Assembly: GCF_000170835.1 (NCBI RefSeq)
Contig: NZ_ABCP01000036.1
Location: 1-34,181, forward strand
Length of the DNA: 34,181 bases
Direction: 5' to 3'
From: Marinobacter algicola DG893
GTDB taxonomy: Bacteria > Pseudomonadota > Gammaproteobacteria > Pseudomonadales > Oleiphilaceae
The position numbers and the translations under genes are program-made. The notes under the pieces were generated by a model. It searched no databases, had not been told where the DNA came from, and worked only from the letters and a program-made list of their open reading frames with translations. This document shows, in pieces, positions 18,601-22,508 of the stretch. Position 1 is the first letter of the stretch. Each line of letters starts with the position of its first letter.

Positions 18601-18626
18601 ACCATCACCGTTGTCAGGTCACTCAT
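9651..18626 (-). CDS. Giant BapA/LapA-like RTX adhesin, type I secreted
   Basis: This 2991-residue surface adhesin dominates the window. The ATG at 18626 follows GGGGGTGAG; an in-frame TTG 18 bp earlier is unlikely. Residues 1-115 resemble the BapA-type prefix domain (ADDLLVTLTSGESIVVEGFF). A tryptophan/glycine/alanine-rich hydrophobic stretch follows (119-139). About 19 Ig-like domains run from about 155 to 1967, most ending in a DEAGN/DTAGN-like turn. They include two full copies (421-993, 994-1566) and one partial copy (1567-1772) of a 573-residue block. A T1SS-143-like repeat covers about 1968-2117. Two C-terminal modules follow, each a paralogous domain (2235-2380; 2633-2780) plus RTX nonapeptides (2388-2456; 2796-2868). 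There is no Sec signal peptide, as expected for type I secretion. It probably mediates cell-surface or biofilm attachment; the ligand is unknown. Confidence 0.93.
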   Translation of the reverse strand: MSDLTTVMVTSKETGQSSEVELNALDNPTNSVITLSVGPEEIASIDARADDLLVTLTSGESIVVEGFFAPGDDQRNELVLKDSSDIFWWGQYDSPWSEFSFAEINVGEIAIASAGDGSGWWLLAGIGGAAAVAGAVAAGSSGGSSSGDPIDDGVPDVSRASVSDTGDQVSGIAEPGSTVVVAYAISGIELGRAAVGSDGRYSVTLKEPLTNGEVMVVTAIDRAGNVYAQTTVTAPDMTVPDSPSVSFNDAGDEISGTAEPGSVVTVSDGNGSELGSATVGDDGQYSISLDEPLTKGESVEVTVTDRAGNVSAPASANAPHIPTIDTATDNAGVVTGDLPSGSSTDETTPVLSGTAEAGSTVTVFLDGNAIGTTVADTGGNWSFETPALGEGGHSFTATATDGAGNESPVSTTFDLTVDTVAPDAPTLALANDTGADGDGVTIDGMVTVGGLEPGATWSYSTDGGATWNEGTGTGFELAAGQYAEGDVLARQTDESGNTSDNGSLIGVTVDNTSPGGADGTDAPTLLIPEADNGFIGNDELGDGIQAVVSLTVGTEEGDTVRVTLTDGNGVDHTFEHLVTGADLIAGDVALDLTGPFAEGLSNAVAVITDEAGNASLASNEVTFTLDTTVPEAGANSIAFEDGGDGLLGTADASAVSLNGQVEAGATVDSIEITDGVSAIVTVAASAISVDGSGNVSVTGQDLSGLADGELTVTMTVTDEAGNSGSVVSTTTLDQTAPSVGVNPRTTNDTTPALTGTVDDASADVTVTVNGNDYSATNNGDGTWTLADDTVPALGAGDYTVTATAVDPAGNEGSNTGTLTVDTSVPAVTFDRLSTNDTTPALSGTVDNATADITVTVDGNDYSATNNGDGTWTLADDQLLSLAEGDYTVEVTATGASGNVGSVSGTLTIDTTAPSVTVDPAGNGDLTGTAEPGSTVNIDTDGDGAADYTLEADVDGLWSVTPDTPLADGTDVSVTATDEAGNTSDPVTITVDTVAPDAPTLDLANDTGADGDGVTIDGTVTVGGLEPGATWSYSTDGGATWNEGTGNGFELAAGQYAEGDVLARQTDESGNTSDNGSLIGVTVDNTSPGGADGTDAPTLLIPEADNGFIGNDELGDGIQAVVSLTVGTEEGDTVRVTLTDGNGVDHTFEHLVTGADLIAGDVALDLTGPFAEGLSNAVAVITDEAGNASLASNEVTFTLDTTVPEAGANSIAFEDGGDGLLGTADASAVSLNGQVEAGATVDSIEITDGVSAIVTVAASAISVDGSGNVSVTGQDLSGLADGELTVTMTVTDEAGNSGSVVSTTTLDQTAPSVGVNPRTTNDTTPALTGTVDDASADVTVTVNGNDYSATNNGDGTWTLADDTVPALGAGDYTVTATAVDPAGNEGSNTGTLTVDTSVPAVTFDRLSTNDTTPALSGTVDNATADITVTVDGNDYSATNNGDGTWTLADDQLLSLAEGDYTVEVTATGASGNVGSVSGTLTIDTTAPSVTVDPAGNGDLTGTAEPGSTVNIDTDGDGTADYTLEADVDGLWSVTPDTPLADGTDVSVTATDEAGNTSDPVTITVDTVAPDAPTLDLANDTGADGDGVTIDGTVTVGGLEPGATWSYSTDGGATWNEGTGNGFELAAGEYAEGEVLARQTDESGNTSDNGSLIGVTVDNTSPGGADGTDAPTLLIPEADNGFIGNDELGDGIQAVVSLTVGTEEGDTVRVTLTDGNGVDHTFEHLVTGADLIAGDVALDLTGPFAEGLSNAVAEITDEAGNASLASNEVTFTLDLDAPDAPTIDSAADDTGDVTGGLLSGSSTDETTPILSGTAEAGSTVTVFQDGNAIGTTVTDTGGNWSFETPALAEGGHNFTATATDVAGNESPVSSAFDLTVDTVAPDTPTLSLANDTGTDGDGVTSDGTVTVGGLESGATWSYSTDGGATWNDGTGNGFELPAGEYAEGNVLVRQTDGSGNTSGNGSLIGVNVDTTVPVVGDALNAVSEEGLPGGEPDNTGTPSDTGNSATVGGTLSITEDTGISEVSVSEPPPVTAGGEAVSWQGAFSGDTYTLTGSTVSAGTVATLTLTTAGAYSFTLEAPLDHPGEGVEDVLTLNFGVSMTDAAGNTSEDGTLAVNVEDDMPVAADPVLFNITSAPTTENGSFVESFGADGGHISSVTVDGYTFELDSATNTVSASGTTDSVLTFSSENYNPTTGELTVRTVKGESLVVNMFDGSYEYTHTGVSQLPVEQMVGPEVSLGDSNSLLGLVGVDALELVNFSEQQAFAATDNNNDIESVTLSFTVLSVNLGPSGFRGSEGLAEEFGFSIETDDLGALLGLTASMTISAADGGALDNQQLNEYLGSVYFTNPVLNVGVAPTLSIEATDSQNNTVSESSSDLLALNLLNDNSPDYLVEGDGGNNSLTGTEGSDRSYGYDGNDSLNGLGGSDILRAGAGDDTLDGGDGNDILIGGTGADILTGGSGRDVFRWEDGHQGVAGTPVVDTVADFNFVSVAADGDILDLTGLLQGEGRIGSNPGNLANYLHFAFDGTDTTISISSTGGFLGGFNAAEVDQEIVVEGVDLIEGAATDQDVIAALLNQGNLLVDEATADTDLVGGTTTVTAGVSDSDGDTADAQVEFDSTGGTPPAPSPGQAAPVVQVDTSALLGVVGVEALGLFNLNNQDFTAVDAGGKLRSVEVAYQPILSVNLDEQSLTASSQLADELGLQFRVENDPGLLGLVAPSSVLTITAADDGDIDNFAINEFLATVSFENGQSLLGLDIDVQADLLAATSITATNADGLTDSASLGQLTSVDVLKTLLGSDEIIEGGDGNDTLIGSGEGERLYGYDGNDDLFGGGGNDLIRGGSGNDTLNGGDGSDTLIDGAGQDTFNGGNGDDFIWTTSDQFAAVDGGDGFDELMLDGGINLDMTDPGTGSVTGIEQIDLGQSDGSSTLTLDSAELIELTDEDNTLIVQGDEQDTLNIGSESWVVGASVVRGGVTYSEYSFNDATLLVQDGINVEVS
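10023..10241 (-). repeat. RTX nonapeptide repeats, second (terminal) cluster
   Basis: Residues 2796-2868 contain about eight calcium-binding nonapeptides, such as GGDGNDTLIG, GYDGNDDLFGG, GGSGNDTLNGG and GGNGDDFIW. About 120 residues of acidic, beta-rich C-terminus follow and should contain the actual secretion signal. The protein ends DGINVEVS. Confidence 0.9.
10287..10730 (-). other. Paralogous C-terminal domain, copy 2 (unrecognised)
   Basis: Adhesin residues 2633-2780 begin TSALLGVVGVEALGLFN and contain LSVNLDE, LADELGLQFRVEND and SVLTITAADDGDIDNFAINEF. They match copy 1 motif by motif in the same order. The domain again directly precedes RTX repeats. Confidence 0.7.
11259..11465 (-). 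repeat. RTX nonapeptide repeats, first (internal) cluster
   Basis: Residues 2388-2456 contain about seven GGxGxDxLx-type repeats, such as GYDGNDSLNG, GAGDDTLDGG and GGTGADILTGG. RDVFRWEDG and a VADFNF...GDILDLTGLL segment follow, resembling a type I secretion C-terminal target domain. These repeats bind calcium and fold into a beta-roll outside the cell. Confidence 0.9.
11487..11924 (-). other. Paralogous C-terminal domain, copy 1 (unrecognised)
   Basis: Adhesin residues 2235-2380 begin SLLGLVGVDALELVN and contain LSVNLG, LAEEFGFSIETD and LTASMTISAADGGALDNQQL. They are clearly similar to residues 2633-2780. I do not recognise the family. The beta-rich pattern suggests a cadherin- or Ig-like fold with a calcium-type aspartate motif, which is a guess. 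Confidence 0.7.
12276..12725 (-). other. T1SS-143-like repeat domain of the adhesin
   Basis: Residues 1968-2117 contain VSEEGLPGGEPD, GGTLSITEDTG, a TYTLTGSTVSAGTVATLTL block, and end in DAAGNTSEDGTLAVNVEDDMP. This pattern is that of the T1SS-143 repeat found in large type I secreted adhesins. Only one copy is present. Confidence 0.65.
12726..13295 (-). repeat. Two-domain Ig cassette at the C-terminal edge of the repeat array
   Basis: Adhesin residues 1778-1967 begin PTIDSAADD and are paralogous to residues 321-510. They are more diverged than the inner repeats, for example GTDGDGVTSDG against GADGDGVTIDG. Confidence 0.8.
13311..13928 (-). repeat. Adhesin tandem repeat, truncated copy 3
   Basis: This covers only the first two Ig-like domains of the unit (adhesin residues 1567-1772). 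It has more base differences than copies 1 and 2 have between them, for example GEYAEGEV instead of GQYAEGDV and VAEITDE instead of VAVITDE. It ends at VTFTLD, where a copy of an N-terminal Ig domain takes over. Confidence 0.88.
13929..15647 (-). repeat. Adhesin tandem repeat, copy 2 (573 residues)
   Basis: The second full unit covers adhesin residues 994-1566, offset exactly 1719 bp from copy 1. One visible protein difference lies in the sixth domain, GDGAADY in copy 1 against GDGTADY here, caused by a single base (14078 against 15797). Confidence 0.93.
15648..17366 (-). repeat. Adhesin tandem repeat, copy 1 (573 residues)
   Basis: This is the first full unit of a 1719-bp in-frame repeat, encoding adhesin residues 421-993. 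By the position of the VD-TxP linkers it contains six Ig-like domains (421-510, 511-626, 627-733, 734-821, 822-909, 910-991). Bases 15798-17207 match 14079-15488 of copy 2 with no difference found by eye. The ends of the unit differ at several bases. Confidence 0.93.
17097..17666 (-). repeat. Two-domain Ig cassette at the N-terminal edge of the repeat array
   Basis: Adhesin residues 321-510 consist of an Ig domain starting PTIDTATDN followed by the APDAPTL domain. A strongly similar cassette lies at 12726-13295 (residues 1778-1967), so matching pairs border the tandem array on both sides. Confidence 0.8.
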
Positions 18627-18738
18627 GCTCACCCCCAATAACAAACTCGTTAAGCGCTCTGTTAAAGCCTTGGCCGCACTTTCTAACTCTTACACTGCTT
18701 AAGAAGATCCGCCGTCGACTCGCCGCAGCCCTCTGCTA

Positions 18739-19176
18739 TCATTGCGGCGTCACCTCCGCAGGTGGCGTGGCGATCAATGTCTGAGCCAAGTTCTCACAAG
18801 TGTGTCTGCGCCAGTGGGTCGACGAGACCTCGCCTCCAGGCGTGAAAACAATTTTGTATTGACAGACCAACTGACTGGCGCCGCCCGCGATGGGGAAGTT
18901 GACGTTATAGTGCCAGTGGGAAAGATCGCCGTGAGAGGTACGGTCGGAGGGCGGCCCTAACACCGCCTCTACTTGACTGCCAGACATCCCAGAGGAGATA
19001 TTCCCGAGATTCAGGATGCTGTAATCACGCCCTATGCGTATCGACTTTTCGCCCAGCTCGGTAGGTTGGACGTTTTCGTCGGGGAAAGGTAACTCCGTGG
19101 AACTTGCTGAAAACGAGAGAATCGCAAAAAGGCTCGCGATCACTCTAGAAACAGGCATAAATCTCATGGGGCTCAT
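18739..19176 (-). CDS. BamE/SmpA-OmlA-like periplasmic protein at head of adhesin operon
   Basis: This 145-residue exported protein has a signal peptide (FMPVSRVIASLFAILSFSASS). The core LGNISSGMSGSQVEAVLGPPSDR then continues through a WHYNVNF strand, CQYKIVFTPGGEVSS and a WRRHTCENL end. The pattern of GMs-x-x-QVxxxLGpP followed by a W-Y strand and a vxFxxgxV strand is that of the BamE (SmpA/OmlA) fold. Unlike BamE it has no lipobox cysteine, so it should be soluble in the periplasm. Two cysteines in the mature part could form a disulfide. The ATG at 19176 has a perfect AAGGAGG 5 nt upstream. It lies 112 bp ahead of the adhesin gene on the same strand, so it is probably the first gene of that operon. 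An assembly or export-helper role is inferred from context only. Confidence 0.75.
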   Translation of the reverse strand: MSPMRFMPVSRVIASLFAILSFSASSTELPFPDENVQPTELGEKSIRIGRDYSILNLGNISSGMSGSQVEAVLGPPSDRTSHGDLSHWHYNVNFPIAGGASQLVCQYKIVFTPGGEVSSTHWRRHTCENLAQTLIATPPAEVTPQ

Positions 19177-19231
19177 CCGTGCCTCCTTGCTGCCCAGCTT
19201 CCCTCAGAAGCACAAACGTCAGCTTACTGAT

Positions 19232-19260
19232 CCATAACGCTTCATTGATTTGCATGACAA
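19232..19260 (-). promoter_or_regulatory. Candidate promoter of the BamE-like/adhesin operon
   Basis: On the minus strand TTGTCA (19255-19260) is followed after 17 nt by TTATGG (19232-19237), about 56 nt upstream of the ATG at 19176. The -35 is good and the -10 is weak. The -35 lies within the palindrome at 19253-19268, so binding there could block or help transcription. Confidence 0.4.
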
Positions 19261-19268
19261 GCGTCATG
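19253..19268. promoter_or_regulatory. 16-bp palindrome at the adhesin operon promoter
   Basis: This is a perfect inverted repeat, CATGAC-AAGC-GTCATG, overlapping the candidate -35 of the adhesin operon. The shape is typical of a dimeric regulator's operator. The regulator is unknown. Confidence 0.45.
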
Positions 19269-19301
19269 AAACAGACCAATTAACGTTTAAAGATTAAAAA
19301 C

Positions 19302-19315
19302 GATTCACTAGAATC
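19302..19315. promoter_or_regulatory. 14-bp palindrome upstream of the adhesin operon
   Basis: A perfect inverted repeat, GATTC-ACTA-GAATC, lies about 40 bp upstream of the candidate -35. It could be a second operator or an activator site; nothing else supports a specific regulator. Confidence 0.35.
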
Positions 19316-19424
19316 AAGCTAGCAGTAAATATCATTTCTACCAAATCAGAAGTTGCATCAACGTAAGCCTGCGCGGTTTAACCCGGTTCTATGATGCGCG
19401 GTGCAGAGCCTGTCTCCACATTCC

Positions 19425-19454
19425 CTGACAAATACTCTCGATACGCTGTATTAA
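19425..19454 (+). promoter_or_regulatory. Candidate promoter of the GntR gene
   Basis: CTGACA (19425-19430) is followed after 18 nt by TATTAA (19449-19454), about 67 nt before the GntR start. A CGT-TAT-ACG inverted repeat with a GTNNNAC core (19486-19494) lies between promoter and start codon and could serve autoregulation. Confidence 0.4.
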
Positions 19455-19521
19455 GTCATCCGTCACACCATTAATATAGAAGCCACGTTATACGCCTGAG
19501 AGATACAAAGGCCCTCTATAT

Positions 19522-20187
19522 ATGGATTTCCAGATCCCCAACACGCTAGCCAAACAGATTGCCAATTACCTTGCCGAACGCATCATGACAGGGCAGATAA
19601 AGCCCGGGGAGCGATTACAGGAGGCGACCACCGCAACAGAGCTCAAGGTGAGCCGCGCGTCAGTGAAGGAAGCCCTTTACACCCTGGAACGCTGGCACCT
19701 GATTGAAATTACCCCTCGTAGGGGCGCGTCGGCCACCAAACTTGATGCGGCGCATGCCTCAGAGCTCTACGACGTTTATATGCATCTGCTGATCATGCTG
19801 GCCCAGCGCCTGTGTGAGCGTTGGCGGGAAGAGGACAAAACAGCCTTATTATCGGCAGTTGGTCACGTCACTGAACAGATGCAGCGCAAGGACGCCAATA
19901 TCACGGCCATTGTGGAAGCGAGCTTTGAAGTGATGGATGTTTGCTGCCAGGTGGTGGGTAACCCCTACCTCACCGAGGCGCTGACCAACTTCAAACCGGC
20001 CGTCAGCCGGGCCTACTATTTAAGCGCGGATCGGTACCGGCAGGATCTCGATCGCACCGGACATTTCTTTACCAACCTGAAGAAGGCCATCCTGGCGCGG
20101 GATGCCGGTGAATCCGAAGCACTGGTGGCGGATTTCGGCGCCCATCAAAAAGCGCTTATCCAGCAGGCGCTGGCCTCTTCGGCCTGA
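19522..20187 (+). CDS. GntR family transcriptional regulator (FadR subfamily)
   Basis: This 221-residue DNA-binding regulator has an N-terminal winged helix-turn-helix at about 5-75. It includes IMTGQIKPGERL, the recognition-helix region LKVSRASVKEALYTLE and the wing RRGASATKL, all diagnostic of GntR. The all-helical C-terminal domain (about 78-215) resembles FCD ligand-binding domains, with possible metal-site histidines at H181 and H208. Ligands of such domains are often carboxylates or acyl-CoA. The gene is divergent from the adhesin operon, so adhesin control is possible. However, the best FadR-type palindrome in the window lies on the alkB promoter at 1270-1284, and GntR-type genes are known beside alkB2 in Alcanivorax. 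The target is therefore open. The start is the ATG at 19522, with AAAGG about 10 nt upstream. Confidence 0.9.
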   Translation: MDFQIPNTLAKQIANYLAERIMTGQIKPGERLQEATTATELKVSRASVKEALYTLERWHLIEITPRRGASATKLDAAHASELYDVYMHLLIMLAQRLCERWREEDKTALLSAVGHVTEQMQRKDANITAIVEASFEVMDVCCQVVGNPYLTEALTNFKPAVSRAYYLSADRYRQDLDRTGHFFTNLKKAILARDAGESEALVADFGAHQKALIQQALASSA

Positions 20188-20191
20188 CCGG

Positions 20192-20213
20192 GTCTGTGAC
20201 TCAACTCACAGAC
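20192..20213 (+). terminator. Stem-loop after the GntR gene
   Basis: A perfect 8-bp stem, GTCTGTGA-CTCAAC-TCACAGAC, starts 5 bp after the GntR stop codon. The following sequence is pyrimidine-rich (ACCCTTCCCT) but has no true T-run, so it is a weak intrinsic terminator or an mRNA 3' end stabiliser. Confidence 0.45.
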
Positions 20214-20349
20214 ACCCTTCCCTATCCCGCCTATCGTAACAGTCTGTAACAAATTCATAAGTCCGCTGCGCTGGTTAGGCTGTCCCCTGCGGCTACACAA
20301 CGACTGAGACCGGCCTGAAGCCGGCATAACAACAACGATCGGGGCCACC

Positions 20350-21384
20350 ATGACACGTCGAAACGCCTGCAAGCGCCTGGAGAGATTCAAGCCTGCCCTG
20401 TGCAGGTTTTTTACCCTGAGCCTGACCGCCAGCCTGTCGTTACCGGTAATGGCTGACTTCCGTCCACTGGATGACAGCAGTCTGGGCAACGTTACCGGCC
20501 AGACCGGTGTCACCATCGAAATGGAAACGAAGATTGAGATGGACCGCCTGAGCTGGACCGATGAAGGCTCACTGAACGTCAACGGTATTCGTCTTTCAGG
20601 GCACAACGATACAGTGCTGGACAACCTCAAGCTGACGCTGGACATTGCCGGCCAGGATGAGGTGCTTGAATACGGCTTCTCCGAGATCGCTCGCCGCGCC
20701 AACGCTGGCCTTCTGGATGTTTCCAATCCGGACGTGGCCGATGCCCTTGCCCGTTACGCCGTGGGTGGGGGTTACGGTAAACAGTTCGACAGCGGTGACC
20801 TGGTGATTCACCTGGGGGCCACAGATTACGGCAACCCCGCCAGTCTCGACGATTACCTGCAGGCCGTGGATTTCGAACTGGCCGTAGACAGTATTGAAGC
20901 GACGGGCTCCGGTGGTACAGCCAGCCTGTTCTCCAACGTCATGCTACAGGGTTATATCGGCCCAACTGATCTGGTAATTCGCAACCAGGGTAACAACACC
21001 CGGACGCTGGCCAATGGCAACGTGGTGTCGGGCTCGGAACTGCAACTGGATACCCATTTCGAGATTACCGACGGTAGCCTGGACTGGGACGCTGCCGACG
21101 TGATCCTGCTGTTCAACTTTGCCGCCGTCGGTATTGAAGGACTGCAGATCCACAACCGCCGGGGCGATGACACCCTTGGCCACTTCGGGATGGCGAGCGC
21201 CACTGCAAAGCTTTCCCGGGGCACCAGTGCCGCGTCTGGCAAGGAAGGCCTTTCCATCCATGAGGTGGACTTCCGGGCAGACATCGATATGCCGGTGTTC
21301 AAAGTCGGTGGCACCAGCATCGGTTCGGTGCAGTTCACGGATTTTGCCATTAAAAACACCACTATGATGGTGTATGGCCACTAG
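20350..21384 (+). CDS. DUF6160-like exported surface protein
   Basis: This 344-residue protein has a signal peptide (FFTLSLTASLSLPVMA, cleavage near residue 35). The mature N-terminal motif FRPLDDSSLGNVTGQTGVTIEME is the hallmark (D/E)xxLxxVTGQxGVTI of DUF6160-type and Acinetobacter FilA-like proteins. The rest is rich in beta strands, aspartate, glycine and asparagine, with alternating segments (LVIHLGATDYG, MLQGYIGPTDLVIRN) consistent with an elongated outer-membrane or surface protein. No sorting signal or transmembrane anchor is seen after the signal peptide. The ATG at 20350 is preceded by a GGGG-containing weak ribosome binding site. It lies upstream of and in the same direction as the membrane protein/glycosyltransferase pair, with a 65-bp gap. 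Function is unknown; a link to surface fibres or pili is known only for Fil-type relatives. Confidence 0.75.
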   Translation: MTRRNACKRLERFKPALCRFFTLSLTASLSLPVMADFRPLDDSSLGNVTGQTGVTIEMETKIEMDRLSWTDEGSLNVNGIRLSGHNDTVLDNLKLTLDIAGQDEVLEYGFSEIARRANAGLLDVSNPDVADALARYAVGGGYGKQFDSGDLVIHLGATDYGNPASLDDYLQAVDFELAVDSIEATGSGGTASLFSNVMLQGYIGPTDLVIRNQGNNTRTLANGNVVSGSELQLDTHFEITDGSLDWDAADVILLFNFAAVGIEGLQIHNRRGDDTLGHFGMASATAKLSRGTSAASGKEGLSIHEVDFRADIDMPVFKVGGTSIGSVQFTDFAIKNTTMMVYGH

Positions 21385-21421
21385 CAGGACACTGGACAAG
21401 CCCCCCGCCACCAACAGTAAA

Positions 21422-21446
21422 CTGCCCGTCTCTTAACGGCGGGCAG
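21422..21446 (+). promoter_or_regulatory. Hairpin enclosing the ribosome binding site of the flippase-like gene
   Basis: CTGCCCG (21422-21428) pairs perfectly with CGGGCAG (21440-21446), whose end is 3 nt before the ATG at 21450. The only purine-rich ribosome binding candidate lies inside the 3' arm, so folding would hide it. No T-run follows, which argues against a terminator. Confidence 0.4.
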
Positions 21447-21449
21447 TCC

Positions 21450-22508
21450 ATGACCAATATCCCGGATCAAGATTATCAGCAGCGCGCGTCCTGGCGCAGG
21501 CTTACTGTTTTCAGCCTGATATTTATCGCCATGACCGCCGCCGGACTTTACGCAGTGTACGACCAGTTTGCCGGTCGCAGCGTCACCTTCGATCAACGAC
21601 TGGTCTCACCCCAGGCGCTTGTTTCCATCTTTGCCTTGCTGGTTGTTTACTTTGCGGCCGACGGACTGCGGCTTCACTTCACCCTTCGGGCACTGGGGCA
21701 CCGTTTGCCCTTCCCGGCGATTTTCCGCCTGGTGTTCATTAACCTGTTCTTCTCCAACGTGACGCCCATGGCCACCGGGGGCGGCTTCGCGCAGATCTGG
21801 TACCTCCAGCGGCACGGGGTCCCCGTGGGCCGCGCCACCGCCGCCACCACCATTCGCACCGTGATTGCGGTGATCTTTATCTTTTCTCTGACTCCCATAT
21901 TCCTGCTGACGCTGGATGCCCTGGATAACCAGCCCCTGGTCGGCGAACTGGGGCCGGTGCTCGCCGTGTTGATTGCCCTGTATCTCGGTTTTTTCATGGT
22001 GGTGCTGTTCCGTACCCGATGGCTGATTGCGCCGTTGGGCCGGCTTTTAAGCACGCTGCACCGGTTTCACCTGATTGGTGAACGCCGTCATCAGCGCTGG
22101 CAGTTCAAGGCCAAGCGGGAGATGCTGCGCTTTTCCCACAGCTTCGGAGATTACCTTAACGGCCCGAAGCGGTTCGTCGCGCTATCGGTGCTATTTACCT
22201 TCGTGTTCCTACTCAGTCTGTTCAGTTTTCCGGCGCTGCTGATCTCGGCACTGGATTACGAGGTAGACTATCTGGTGAGCACCGGCTTGCTGGTGGTCAC
22301 CACCTTTGTGATGTACTTTTCACCCACACCCGGTGCATCTGGCATTTCGGAAGGGGTGTTCGGCAGCTTCTTCCGGGACATTCTCACCGCCAACCACCTG
22401 GTACTGGTGACCATTAGCTGGCGATTCATCACCATCTATCTCGGCATGTTGGCAGGCCTGGTGATAATGCAGCGGGAACTGGTGAGAAACAGGAAGGTAT
22501 CCCAATGA
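21450..22508 (+). CDS. UPF0104 / LPG-synthase-type integral membrane protein (flippase-like)
   Basis: This inner-membrane protein of 352 residues has about eight hydrophobic helices. It carries the LPG_synthase_TM (PF03706, YbhN/AglD-like) pattern: a conserved FINLFFSNVTPMATGGGFAQ region near 104-123 with a following RATAATTIRT, and near the C-terminal third the FSPTPGASGISEGVF motif (290-304), both diagnostic of the family. It lacks the catalytic GNAT-like domain of MprF aminoacyl-phosphatidylglycerol synthases, so it corresponds to the membrane flippase half only. The stop overlaps the ATG of the next gene (ATGA), indicating translational coupling to a glycosyltransferase fusion. A role in moving or displaying a glycolipid made by that partner is inferred. 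The start is the ATG at 21450, with a GGCGGGCAG region upstream in a hairpin. Confidence 0.87.
   Translation: MTNIPDQDYQQRASWRRLTVFSLIFIAMTAAGLYAVYDQFAGRSVTFDQRLVSPQALVSIFALLVVYFAADGLRLHFTLRALGHRLPFPAIFRLVFINLFFSNVTPMATGGGFAQIWYLQRHGVPVGRATAATTIRTVIAVIFIFSLTPIFLLTLDALDNQPLVGELGPVLAVLIALYLGFFMVVLFRTRWLIAPLGRLLSTLHRFHLIGERRHQRWQFKAKREMLRFSHSFGDYLNGPKRFVALSVLFTFVFLLSLFSFPALLISALDYEVDYLVSTGLLVVTTFVMYFSPTPGASGISEGVFGSFFRDILTANHLVLVTISWRFITIYLGMLAGLVIMQRELVRNRKVSQ

Larger units (their letters stand above)
19177..19521. other. Divergent intergenic region between adhesin operon and GntR gene
   Basis: This 345-bp AT-richer stretch has no coding potential that I can support. It holds candidate promoters for both directions and several short perfect inverted repeats. 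The repeats are CATGAC-AAGC-GTCATG at 19253-19268, GATTC-ACTA-GAATC at 19302-19315, GTTG-CAT-CAAC at 19352-19362, and CGT-TAT-ACG at 19486-19494, the last with a GTNNNAC core. Confidence 0.7.
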
